Source of the DNA: a bacterium | Lineage (GTDB): Bacteria; UBA9089; CG2-30-40-21 | DNA length: 5,445 nucleotides | Reading direction: 5' to 3' | NCBI GenBank assembly: GCA_018814245.1 | Contig: JAHIZN010000409.1 | Span: 1 to 5,445, forward strand | Part shown: one piece after another, positions 1 to 5,405 of the stretch | Layout of the letters: every line of letters begins with the position of its first letter | Numbering within the stretch: the stretch's first letter is position 1 | Translations under genes and position numbers: made by a program | Notes under the pieces: generated by a model | What the model saw: only the letters and a program-made list of their open reading frames with translations | Databases searched by the model: none | Told to the model about the DNA's origin: nothing

Positions 1-93
1 GTCAGAATGAAAACACCTGCTATGATAGTTTTCGCAGGAAATATGGGGATATTGAGAGAGAGATAATGGGATTTATAGGCTTACTCTGGAGCT

Positions 94-121
94 ATTCTGA
101 ATTCTGACTCCTGAATTCTGT
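94..121. repeat. 28-base GAATTCTG-type dispersed repeat, left copy
   Basis: This stretch is identical, base for base and in the same orientation, to 5133-5160 at the other end of the window. It is built from GAATTCTG words, with a TGACTCC spacer between the second and third. The first eight bases of the window (GTCAGAAT) are the reverse complement of part of it, so an inverted partner may lie across the left edge. It lies just past the 3' end of the minus-strand CBS-PAS gene. It encodes nothing recognisable. The rest of 1-158 shows no gene. Confidence 0.85.
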
Positions 122-158
122 ATGCCTGAGTAGTTACATTTATTCACACAAAACCGCA

Positions 159-815
159 TTATACACCACTTGTCCTAATCAGATACACTGCTCCACTTGC
201 ACCATGGCTCATAGGGATCATGTCGCAAATAAAATCTTCCCCATCAATAACCATTGGCTGTCCAATCACAGGAGAATCCTGCATCAGAGGAATGTTTGCT
301 ATTACATCAGTAATAGCTTTGCCCTGTATCTTCCTGCCTCGTCCAATAATAACTATTTTTGAAAATGCAGAATTGGTGTATTCAATATAACCCTTTTCAT
401 CTATAATAATTACAGGATACGGACATCCATCAAACAATTTTTTCCATTCTAATTCATACATCCTTGGATGGTCTTCCCAAATACAGATAAGGTCTGACTT
501 GCTTAAGTTAGCTACTAACTTTCCTTGTTGATCCAAAGCAGGAATTGTCTCTACCTTTTTGAAGTTTTGAAGCAGATTTTGCAATGCATGATAATCCTTT
601 TGTGTATCAACAGGAATTAAATGTTCTGAAATTACTTTTTTCATAGGAACATTTAATTCAGATATGGTACTTGATCTTGCTGTCAGAGTATCTTTCAAAA
701 GGATACCTACTATCTTTTTCTTTTCCATTACAGGAATCGCTTTGATTGGATAGCGATAAAAAAAACCTAAGATATCTGACTTGGTTATGTTTTCTTTTTT
801 TCCGCTTTCTCTCAC
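159..815 (-). CDS. CBS-pair plus PAS domain protein, putative ligand sensor without output domain
   Basis: This is a 218-residue soluble protein with no signal peptide or membrane segment. Residues about 12-45 (FFYRYPIKAIPVMEKKKIVGILLKD) and about 57-110 (VISEHLIPVDTQ through IPALDQQGKLVANLSKSDL) look like two CBS repeats, a fold that usually binds adenine nucleotides. Residues about 120-215 look like a PAS domain, with the typical LFDGCPYPVIIIDEKGYIEYTNSAF start. No kinase, GGDEF, AAA+ or helix-turn-helix domain follows before the stop. It could therefore act by binding a partner, or resemble the sensor half of a sigma-54 activator or kinase. The called start is GTG. The Shine-Dalgarno-like AGAGGTG at 827-833 lies rather far upstream; in-frame ATT codons at 819-824 are better spaced, so the protein may begin two or three residues earlier. 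Starting at Met30 would destroy the first CBS repeat. It lies 160 bases after argS on the same strand and has no clear promoter of its own, so co-transcription is possible. The ligand and role are unknown. Confidence 0.85.
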   Translation of the reverse strand: MRESGKKENITKSDILGFFYRYPIKAIPVMEKKKIVGILLKDTLTARSSTISELNVPMKKVISEHLIPVDTQKDYHALQNLLQNFKKVETIPALDQQGKLVANLSKSDLICIWEDHPRMYELEWKKLFDGCPYPVIIIDEKGYIEYTNSAFSKIVIIGRGRKIQGKAITDVIANIPLMQDSPVIGQPMVIDGEDFICDMIPMSHGASGAVYLIRTSGV

Positions 816-841
816 TACAATAATAGCACCTCTCTGTTATG

Positions 842-965
842 AATCGCGAATCTCGAATTGCGAATTGCGAATTGTAAAGCGTAAGCGTCTAGTTCTACAG
901 ATTCGCAATTCGCAATTCCATCCTCTTCTCTCAGATTCGCAATTCGCAATTCGCGATTCGCGATT
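842..965. repeat. Large inverted repeat of GCGAATT units between argS and the CBS-PAS gene
   Basis: The left arm 842-872 and right arm 935-965 are reverse complements over 31 bases with one mismatch, at 853. Each arm consists of degenerate 7-base GCGAATT units. The 62-base loop contains a further right-arm-like copy: 898-918 repeats 932-952 exactly over 21 bases. A transcript through this region from argS would form a very long hairpin starting about 10 bases after the argS stop codon. No U-tract follows in the argS direction, so it is not a standard intrinsic terminator, though it could protect the argS mRNA 3' end or dampen read-through. TTAT occurs at 837-840 and 966-969 around the arms, but a one-base offset makes it weak evidence for an insertion duplication. 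Confidence 0.9.
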
Positions 966-975
966 TTATCCCAAA

Positions 976-2640
976 CTACATCTCCTCTGGTGCACTTATC
1001 CCCAACAATGAAAGTGTATTCCTGAGAACTATTCTTAACCCATTTATCAAAAAAAGCCTTGCATCTGTTAGATTAGACTCAGACGAAATGATTCGTTGAT
1101 GATTATAATAGCTATGAAAAATAGATACTATCTCCATAAGATAGATGGTCAATCGATGAGGTTCAAACAATCTGGCACAACCTGAAACCTCATCCTGAAG
1201 GGTTGACATCTTAGAAAGCAATATTAATTCTTCTGATAGGTTAAGAACAGACAGGTCAATTTCCTCATAAGATTTTATCTTTAATCCTGATTCTTTTGCT
1301 TTTCGAAAGATACTACATATTCTGGCATGAGCATACTGGACATAGTACACGGGATTTTCTTGTGATTGGCGTTTAGATAACTCCAGATCAAAATCAAGAT
1401 GAGCATCTGATTTTCTCATACAGAAAAAGAACCTGGCAGCATCCTTTCCTACTTCCTGGATAACCTCACTTAAGGTTACAAATTCACCTTGCCGTGTTGA
1501 CATGGAAACAGGTTGATTGCCCCTGGAAAGGCTGACTAATTGATAAAGCAGAATAACTAAACTTTCTTCAGGATAATTCAATGCAAGACAGGCAGCTTTT
1601 AATCGGTTTATATATCCATGATGATCTGCTCCCCACAGATCAATCAGAATTTCATATCCACGATTATATTTACTACAATGATAGGCAATATCACCAGTGA
1701 AATAAGTAGGGATTTGATTTTCCCGAATCAAAACTCGATCTTTATCATCTCCAAAAGCAGTTGTCTTTAACCATAACGCTCCATTAGCATCATAAGTATA
1801 ACCCATGTCTTTTAATTTGTCAAGAACTTTTTTTGTCATTTCCTCCTGATATAATGTGCTTTCTGCATACCAGCTATTAAAATTTACACCAAAAGATAAA
1901 AGACTTTGTTTAATATCCTCTAATATCTCACTCATGGCAAAATCCTTAAAATACATTACATCCTTATTTCGGCATGAGTCCTTCTCCAATTCATAGAGTT
2001 TTTTGGCAATATCAATCATATACTCACCCTGATAACCCTCTTCCGGCAAGGGCAGGCTTTCACCCAAAAGCTCAAGATACCTGACCCGCAGGGATGCACC
2101 CAATTTTACCATCTGATTGCCAACATCATTGATATAATATTCTCTGGTAACATCATACCCACAAAACTCCAGGATATTACCAATAACATCTCCAATAACT
2201 GCCCCACGGCCATGTCCAACATGAAGTGGTCCTGTTGGATTTGCACTCAAAAATTCGACTATAGTCTTTTTTCCCTGTCCAGCATTAGAGCTGCCATATC
2301 TTTCCTGCTTTATCTCAATCTCTCCTAATATCTCATAAAGACGAGCCTCCGCAATCCAGAAATTTATAAATCCTGCTCCGGCAACCTCTATTTTTTTTAT
2401 TATCTTCTCCTGTTCAAGGTATTTTGCTATTATTATGGCAATATCCCGAGGTGATTTCTTAAGAATCTTAGTTAAAGAGAAGGCAATATTAGTCGCAAAA
2501 TCGCCAAAATCAGAGGTTTTTGGAGATTCCACCTGAACCTCTGGAATTAATAGATCATCAGGAAATATTCCCTCAACTACTGCCTGTTTTACAGCATCCC
2601 GTATCTTTATTCCTAATTGCTGTTTTATGGTTAAATTCAT
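976..2640 (-). CDS. argS: Arginyl-tRNA synthetase
   Basis: This cytoplasmic class I synthetase attaches arginine to tRNA-Arg using ATP. The protein is 554 residues, normal for bacterial ArgRS. Residues about 4-95 form the N-terminal tRNA-binding domain. The catalytic core has NPTGPLHVGH at 134-143, the HIGH signature being H140-V-G-H143, followed by GRGAVIGD. WGADHHGYINRLKAA is at 336-350. The KMSK loop is represented by SMSTRQGEFVTL at 379-390, which lacks the canonical lysines; I recall this variant as normal in this ArgRS subgroup. From about 433 (YVQYAHARI) to the end is the DALR anticodon-binding domain, closing with LLGISAPEEM. I chose the ATG at 2640 because GGAGGT at 2645-2650 sits four bases upstream. 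An ATG four codons earlier (2650-2652) overlaps that ribosome binding site. A near-consensus promoter lies at 2681-2709. The frame is intact. Confidence 0.98.
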   Translation of the reverse strand: MNLTIKQQLGIKIRDAVKQAVVEGIFPDDLLIPEVQVESPKTSDFGDFATNIAFSLTKILKKSPRDIAIIIAKYLEQEKIIKKIEVAGAGFINFWIAEARLYEILGEIEIKQERYGSSNAGQGKKTIVEFLSANPTGPLHVGHGRGAVIGDVIGNILEFCGYDVTREYYINDVGNQMVKLGASLRVRYLELLGESLPLPEEGYQGEYMIDIAKKLYELEKDSCRNKDVMYFKDFAMSEILEDIKQSLLSFGVNFNSWYAESTLYQEEMTKKVLDKLKDMGYTYDANGALWLKTTAFGDDKDRVLIRENQIPTYFTGDIAYHCSKYNRGYEILIDLWGADHHGYINRLKAACLALNYPEESLVILLYQLVSLSRGNQPVSMSTRQGEFVTLSEVIQEVGKDAARFFFCMRKSDAHLDFDLELSKRQSQENPVYYVQYAHARICSIFRKAKESGLKIKSYEEIDLSVLNLSEELILLSKMSTLQDEVSGCARLFEPHRLTIYLMEIVSIFHSYYNHQRIISSESNLTDARLFLINGLRIVLRNTLSLLGISAPEEM

Positions 2641-2644
2641 CTGT

Positions 2645-2650
2645 ACCTCC
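2645..2650 (-). promoter_or_regulatory. Ribosome binding site that fixes the argS start
   Basis: The minus strand reads GGAGGT, then ACAG, then ATG at 2640. This strong Shine-Dalgarno overlaps the upstream in-frame ATG at 2650-2652. Starting there would consume the ribosome site and leave no other, so the four extra N-terminal residues are probably not translated. Confidence 0.85.
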
Positions 2651-2680
2651 ATCTGTTCAAACCGTTAAAAACTGTTCCAA

Positions 2681-2709
2681 AGTATACCACTCATTATTAA
2701 GGATGTCAA
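2681..2709 (-). promoter_or_regulatory. Sigma-70 type promoter for argS
   Basis: On the minus strand a perfect -35 box TTGACA (2704-2709) is followed after exactly 17 bases by the -10 box TATACT (2681-2686), one base off consensus. Transcription would begin near 2674, leaving a 5' leader of about 35 bases before the ATG. The short leader leaves no room for a T-box or other riboswitch, so strong constitutive expression is likely. Start position and strength are inferred from sequence only. Confidence 0.85.
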
Positions 2710-2868
2710 TAAAAAAGTAACTTTCTACACAATCTCACAGTTATCAAAGAACATTGAGGGTTATGATATCATTATTACTCGATGTTCAAATTTTTGAAAC
2801 ATGATTGAGGTGTTCATCACGAAAGCACAGAAGGGAAATTCCTGCTGGAGTTTACCCCTGTGAATGCA

Positions 2869-3068
2869 CTTATCCTTACCCACAAGTCCAACCACCATTA
2901 ATTCAACAATTCAGCAATTCAGCAATTCAGCAATTCAGCAATTCAACAATTGACAATTGCTGAATTAATAAATTGTGGAAATATTAATCATTTTGTGGTA
3001 CATGCTTCTGTTATTTTGCAGCATTTTCCGTCAGAATTCTGTCCCCCAAAGATGCGGGTAAGGATAAG
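2869..3068. mobile_element. 200-base MITE-like non-autonomous transposable element
   Basis: The ends are perfect 13-base inverted repeats: CTTATCCTTACCC at 2869-2881 and GGGTAAGGATAAG at 3056-3068. Directly abutting them on both sides is the identical 9-base word GTGAATGCA (2860-2868 and 3069-3077). This is the arrangement expected of terminal inverted repeats and a target-site duplication left by a transposase. The 174-base interior has no coding frame of note and carries the AATTCAGC tandem array, so mobilisation would need a transposase supplied elsewhere. A 9-base duplication is known for several insertion sequence families, so I do not assign one. Confidence 0.75.
2900..2966. repeat. 8-base AATTCAGC tandem array ending in an inverted copy
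   Basis: Six exact-length 8-base units run from 2900 to 2947. The first and last are AATTCAAC and the four between are AATTCAGC. A 7-base variant AATTGAC follows at 2948-2954, then AATTGCTGAATT at 2955-2966, which is the reverse complement of AATTCAGCAATT. The array can therefore fold back on itself. It lies inside the 200-base MITE-like element. There are no unique spacers, so it is not a CRISPR array. Unit number could vary by slippage between strains. Confidence 0.9.
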
Positions 3069-3125
3069 GTGAATGCAGAGGCAGGAATGACAACTTGAAC
3101 ATCGAGTATTACTATTTTTTTTTTA

Positions 3126-3154
3126 TTGACAATCTGATAAAGGTAGTATATAAT
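3126..3154 (+). promoter_or_regulatory. Perfect-consensus sigma-70 promoter for pilB
   Basis: TTGACA at 3126-3131 and TATAAT at 3149-3154 are both exact consensus hexamers, separated by exactly 17 bases. A run of ten T residues (3115-3124) precedes the -35 box. Transcription would start near 3161, giving a leader of about 42 bases before the GTG start. Pilus genes are often under sigma-54 or activator control; this box suggests constitutive housekeeping transcription. Its right-hand neighbour is the gene itself; its left neighbour is the end of the outer inverted-repeat element, 17 bases away. Confidence 0.85.
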
Positions 3155-3192
3155 TGATAATGAAAAATAGTCAATTTGTCTTTTGAAAAAAT

Positions 3193-3197
3193 GAGGT
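3193..3197 (+). promoter_or_regulatory. Ribosome binding site for the GTG-initiated pilB
   Basis: GAGGT at 3193-3197 is followed by five bases (AATCT) and the GTG at 3203. The ATG at 3191-3193 is followed by AGG and a TAA stop, so it cannot start the gene. This site is the main reason for accepting the GTG start. Confidence 0.75.
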
Positions 3198-3202
3198 AAT
3201 CT

Positions 3203-4987
3203 GTGGCTGCAACATCTGTAACACCTGTGGGAAAAAATAGGGCTGAGGAAGAGGGCAAGTTATCTCCTAAGGGTAGACGCCGTCTTGGAGAGATGCTGGT
3301 AGAAAAGGGTATTATAAACTATACCCAATTAAAACAGGCAATAGATATCCAAAAAAAAGGTGGCGAAAGATTAGCCTGTGTTCTGGTTGAGTTGGGAATT
3401 ATTGGTGATGTGGAAATTGCTGATTTTTTAGCAACAGAAACAAAGACACAAAGGGTAACAAAAGAACAATTAAATTCTATAGACTCCTCAATAAAAGGCA
3501 TTATCCCTGAAAGCATTATCCAGAAAGATCTGGTGTTACCATTAAGCAAGAAAGATAAAACATTAACAGTTGCCCTTACTGACCCACTAAATATCTTTCT
3601 CATAGATAGCTTGTCTGCCAGAACCAAGTGTGTTATTCAGCCGGTAATTGCCACAGAATTGGAGATAAAAAAAATCATTGAAAAAACCTATGGCAAGGTA
3701 CTCTCTGTTGAAAATATTATAAAAAAGTTGGAAGGACAGGGAGGGGTTGAGGTTGTTCAGCAAGAGAATGAAAAAGAGGATATTACCTTATTAGTTAAGG
3801 AGAGCAGAGATGCTTCTGTAGTTAGCTTGGTTAATTACATGCTGATGGATGCAATCCGCAACAGGTCTTCTGATATTCACATAGAACCTTTTGAGAATCA
3901 AGTAAGGATCAGGACAAGAATTGATGGGATGTTATATGAATCGCCATCCCCACCCAAAAAATATCAAAATGCTATTGTTTCCCGAATAAAAATCATGTCT
4001 GGTCTTGATATTGCAGAAAAGAGGCTGCCTCAGGATGGAAGATTTAAGGTAAAGTACGAGAGCAGGGATATTGATTTTCGTGTTTCCATGATTCCTACAG
4101 CATTTGGGGAAAAAGTGGTACTGCGTATCCTTGATTCTTCAGCCCTATGCTTAGATCTTCATGACCTTGGGTTTGAATCAAAAACATTAGAAATGTTTAA
4201 GAAGTGTATTCATGCTCCCTATGGTATAATTCTTGTGACCGGACCAACAGGTTCAGGAAAATCAACAACACTTTATTCTACGCTAAAATCTATAGACTCT
4301 GTAGCAAAAAATATTATCACGATTGAGGATCCGATAGAGTATATTCTGCCAGGGGTAAATCAGGTTCAGATAAAACCAGAAATAGGATTTGATTTTACAG
4401 ATGGATTAAGAGCATTTTTAAGGCAGGATCCAGACATTATTATGGTAGGTGAGATACGGGATAGGGAAACAGCCGAGGTTTCCATTAATGCATCACTAAC
4501 AGGGCATCTGGTCTTTACCACCCTGCATACCAATGATTCGGCTGGTGCTATCACAAGATTGATTAATATGGGTATAGAGCCATTTTTAATCTCATCAACG
4601 GTTGTCATGTCTATTGCCCAGAGGTTGGTCAGGAAGATATGTCCTGAGTGCAAAGAAGAGTATCAGGAATCAGCAAGAAATTTGCGAAATATTGGAGTAA
4701 AAATAGATTCAAATCGAGAAGTAACCCTTTATCGGGGAAAGGGATGCGATAGATGTAACGGTATCGGATACAAAGGAAGATTAGCTATTTTTGAAACAAT
4801 GATTCTTACAGAAGAGATAAGACAACTAATCTTAAGCCGTGAACCATCTCAAATAATTAAACAAGCTGCCATAAAAAGTGGTATGATCAGCTTGCGTGAG
4901 TCTGCCCTGAGAAAGGTTGTAGCTGGATTAACGACTGTTGAAGAGGTATTGCGGTTAACCTTTGAAGAAAAGATGGAGTATGTATGA
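3203..4987 (+). CDS. pilB: PilB/GspE-family pilus assembly or type II secretion ATPase
   Basis: This is a 594-residue hexameric cytoplasmic ATPase that drives pilin polymerisation in type IV pili or pseudopilus assembly in type II secretion. Residues 27-79 form an MshEN-type N-terminal domain: R27-L-G-E...Q50 and R56-L...E79 are two 24-residue motifs separated by five residues, a cyclic-di-GMP-binding pattern. From about 200 comes the second N-terminal subdomain, with SDIHIEPF at 223-230. Walker A is GPTGSGKST at 347-355, the Asp box IITIEDPIEY at 371-380, and Walker B DIIMVGEIRD at 411-420 with catalytic Glu417. The His box TGHLVFTTLHTND is at 433-445. A zinc-binding tetracysteine is C480/C483 and C515/C518, a feature of PilB/GspE absent from PilT. 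All motifs are intact. The GTG start is backed by GAGGT at 3193-3197; the next Met, residue 31, would cut the first MshEN motif. PilB and GspE cannot be told apart here, because no pilT, pilC or gsp genes are visible. I slightly favour PilB. Confidence 0.93.
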   Translation: MAATSVTPVGKNRAEEEGKLSPKGRRRLGEMLVEKGIINYTQLKQAIDIQKKGGERLACVLVELGIIGDVEIADFLATETKTQRVTKEQLNSIDSSIKGIIPESIIQKDLVLPLSKKDKTLTVALTDPLNIFLIDSLSARTKCVIQPVIATELEIKKIIEKTYGKVLSVENIIKKLEGQGGVEVVQQENEKEDITLLVKESRDASVVSLVNYMLMDAIRNRSSDIHIEPFENQVRIRTRIDGMLYESPSPPKKYQNAIVSRIKIMSGLDIAEKRLPQDGRFKVKYESRDIDFRVSMIPTAFGEKVVLRILDSSALCLDLHDLGFESKTLEMFKKCIHAPYGIILVTGPTGSGKSTTLYSTLKSIDSVAKNIITIEDPIEYILPGVNQVQIKPEIGFDFTDGLRAFLRQDPDIIMVGEIRDRETAEVSINASLTGHLVFTTLHTNDSAGAITRLINMGIEPFLISSTVVMSIAQRLVRKICPECKEEYQESARNLRNIGVKIDSNREVTLYRGKGCDRCNGIGYKGRLAIFETMILTEEIRQLILSREPSQIIKQAAIKSGMISLRESALRKVVAGLTTVEEVLRLTFEEKMEYV

Positions 4988-5013
4988 GGGGGGAGGACAG
5001 AATACAGGAGTAG

Positions 5014-5035
5014 GGGCAGACCTATGTGTCTGCCC
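5014..5035 (+). other. GC-rich hairpin after pilB
   Basis: GGGCAGAC at 5014-5021 pairs perfectly with GTCTGCCC at 5028-5035 across a six-base loop, giving a strong 8-base-pair stem about 26 bases after the pilB stop. No U-run follows, so a classical intrinsic terminator is not shown. The same left arm could pair instead with the second GTCTGCCC at 5047-5054. It may stabilise the mRNA 3' end, or be part of a dispersed repeat. Confidence 0.7.
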
Positions 5036-5064
5036 TGATAATCAGTGTCTGCCCTGACAATCAG
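5027..5064. repeat. Two-unit 19-base tandem repeat
   Basis: TGTCTGCCCTGATAATCAG at 5027-5045 is immediately followed by TGTCTGCCCTGACAATCAG at 5046-5064, differing only at 5039 versus 5058. The first unit contains the right arm of the post-pilB hairpin, so the duplication gives two alternative pairing partners for the left arm. It is non-coding. Confidence 0.9.
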
Positions 5065-5119
5065 GAGTCAGATTTTCCCATTCTAACCTCTGACATAGCG
5101 AAAACAGCAGCAAGCTGCC

Positions 5120-5404
5120 TCACTTCTTCTGAATTCTGAATTCTGACTCCTGAATTCTGTTTTTGCACTTAATGTTTTTCTGTATTTTGACGATAATAAG
5201 ATATAGTGGCGTATACTCATATGTTCTTACAATGTTTGTTCTGAAAGTATCATGTCTATAGTTTTGCTCAAATTTTTTGCGTAATTGCTGAAAGCTAACG
5301 GCTGAATGCTCACCAAACAGCAATTCTCGGTGAACAAATGCGATATTGATGTTTTTATCCACTACATTCACCAGTGAGTGATATTTGTCATATTCCATAT
5401 TCAA
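5120..5404 (-). CDS. Doubtful small hypothetical protein, 94 residues
   Basis: An open minus-strand frame runs from TTG at 5404 (ATG at 5398 is the alternative) to a TGA at 5120. I do not recognise the protein; it is basic, with no clear signal peptide, membrane segment or domain. Several points argue against it. There is no Shine-Dalgarno before either start. The last dozen residues (RIQESEFRIQKK) are encoded by the 28-base dispersed repeat. Residues around EHSAVSFQQ are encoded by a degenerate 7-base repeat at 5287-5310. An in-frame stop lies a few codons upstream, so it is not the end of a larger gene as read. It may be a chance frame, a decayed fragment, or a gene whose 3' end was extended into repeat DNA. 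Confidence 0.2.
   Translation of the reverse strand: MNMEYDKYHSLVNVVDKNINIAFVHRELLFGEHSAVSFQQLRKKFEQNYRHDTFRTNIVRTYEYTPLYLIIVKIQKNIKCKNRIQESEFRIQKK
5133..5160. repeat. 28-base GAATTCTG-type dispersed repeat, right copy
   Basis: This is identical to 94-121 over all 28 bases and in the same orientation, with one more upstream TGAATTC unit than the left copy. GAATTC at 5138-5143 and 5152-5157 can pair around an eight-base loop, and TG plus five T residues (5160-5164) follow. That is a weak terminator-like arrangement for rightward transcription from pilB. TCTGACTCCTGA at 5142-5153 also pairs with TCAGGAGTCAGA at 5061-5072, a 12-base inverted repeat. Confidence 0.85.
5287..5310. repeat. Degenerate 7-base GCTGAAN repeat
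   Basis: The stretch reads GCTGAAA, GCTAACG, GCTGAAT, then GCT, giving an exact period of seven with substitutions. It sits inside the doubtful minus-strand frame and weakens the case that the frame is a gene. It shares its period with the GCGAATT and GAATTCT repeats elsewhere in the window. Confidence 0.6.
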
Positions 5405-5405
5405 A

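Larger units (their letters stand above)
2776..3108. repeat. Inverted-repeat element interrupted by a smaller mobile element
   Basis: TACTCGATGTTCAA at 2776-2789 and TTGAACATCGAGTA at 3095-3108 are perfect 14-base inverted repeats. Inside them lies a second pair, ATTCCTGC at 2838-2845 and GCAGGAAT at 3081-3088. Removing the 200-base inner element and one copy of its 9-base duplication would leave a 124-base outer element containing a 42-base hairpin. The outer arms begin and end with TA, which would fit a TA-targeting (IS630/mariner-like) miniature element, but TA is too short to prove a target duplication. No protein is encoded. Confidence 0.65.
2710..3125. other. Gene-free divergent region between the argS and pilB promoters
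   Basis: No plausible gene lies here on either strand. The region contains a 10-base palindrome ATGATATCAT at 2763-2772 and then the nested repeat elements annotated separately. It ends in a run of ten T residues at 3115-3124, directly before the pilB -35 box. Much of it appears to be layered insertions rather than regulatory DNA, although the T-run could act like an AT-rich upstream promoter element. Confidence 0.75.

Noticed and set aside
9..38. Intrinsic terminator for the CBS-PAS gene
   Set aside because: GAAAAC/GTTTTC (9-14, 28-33) and CCTGC/GCAGG (16-20, 34-38) are short, mutually exclusive stems with 13-base loops and no real U-tract; too weak to call.
816..975. A separate promoter for the CBS-PAS gene
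   Set aside because: AT-rich words such as TTTACA occur within the repeat, but no -10 box is suitably spaced.
781..1011. 76-residue plus-strand open frame
   Set aside because: It runs through the GCGAATT inverted repeat and overlaps the starts and ends of two confident minus-strand genes. Its repetitive translation reflects the repeat.
1479..1506. Missing KMSK signature as a sign of a defective ArgRS
   Set aside because: The SMSTRQGEFVTL form is, to my knowledge, normal for the NPTGPLHVGH subgroup, and all other motifs are intact.
2650..2652. Upstream ATG as the argS start
   Set aside because: It overlaps the GGAGGT ribosome site that serves the ATG at 2640 and has no ribosome site of its own.
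2520..2720. 66-residue plus-strand open frame
   Set aside because: It is a shadow of the argS 5' end and covers the argS promoter; no domain is visible.
2900..2966. CRISPR array from regularly repeated AATTCAGC
   Set aside because: The units are only 8 bases and abut directly with no unique spacers; there are no cas genes.
3319..3627. 102-residue minus-strand open frame inside pilB
   Set aside because: It is antisense to the conserved MshEN region of pilB, and its translation resembles no family.
4366..4653. 95-residue minus-strand open frame inside pilB
   Set aside because: It is antisense to the Walker B and His-box region, a common artefact of conserved coding sequence.
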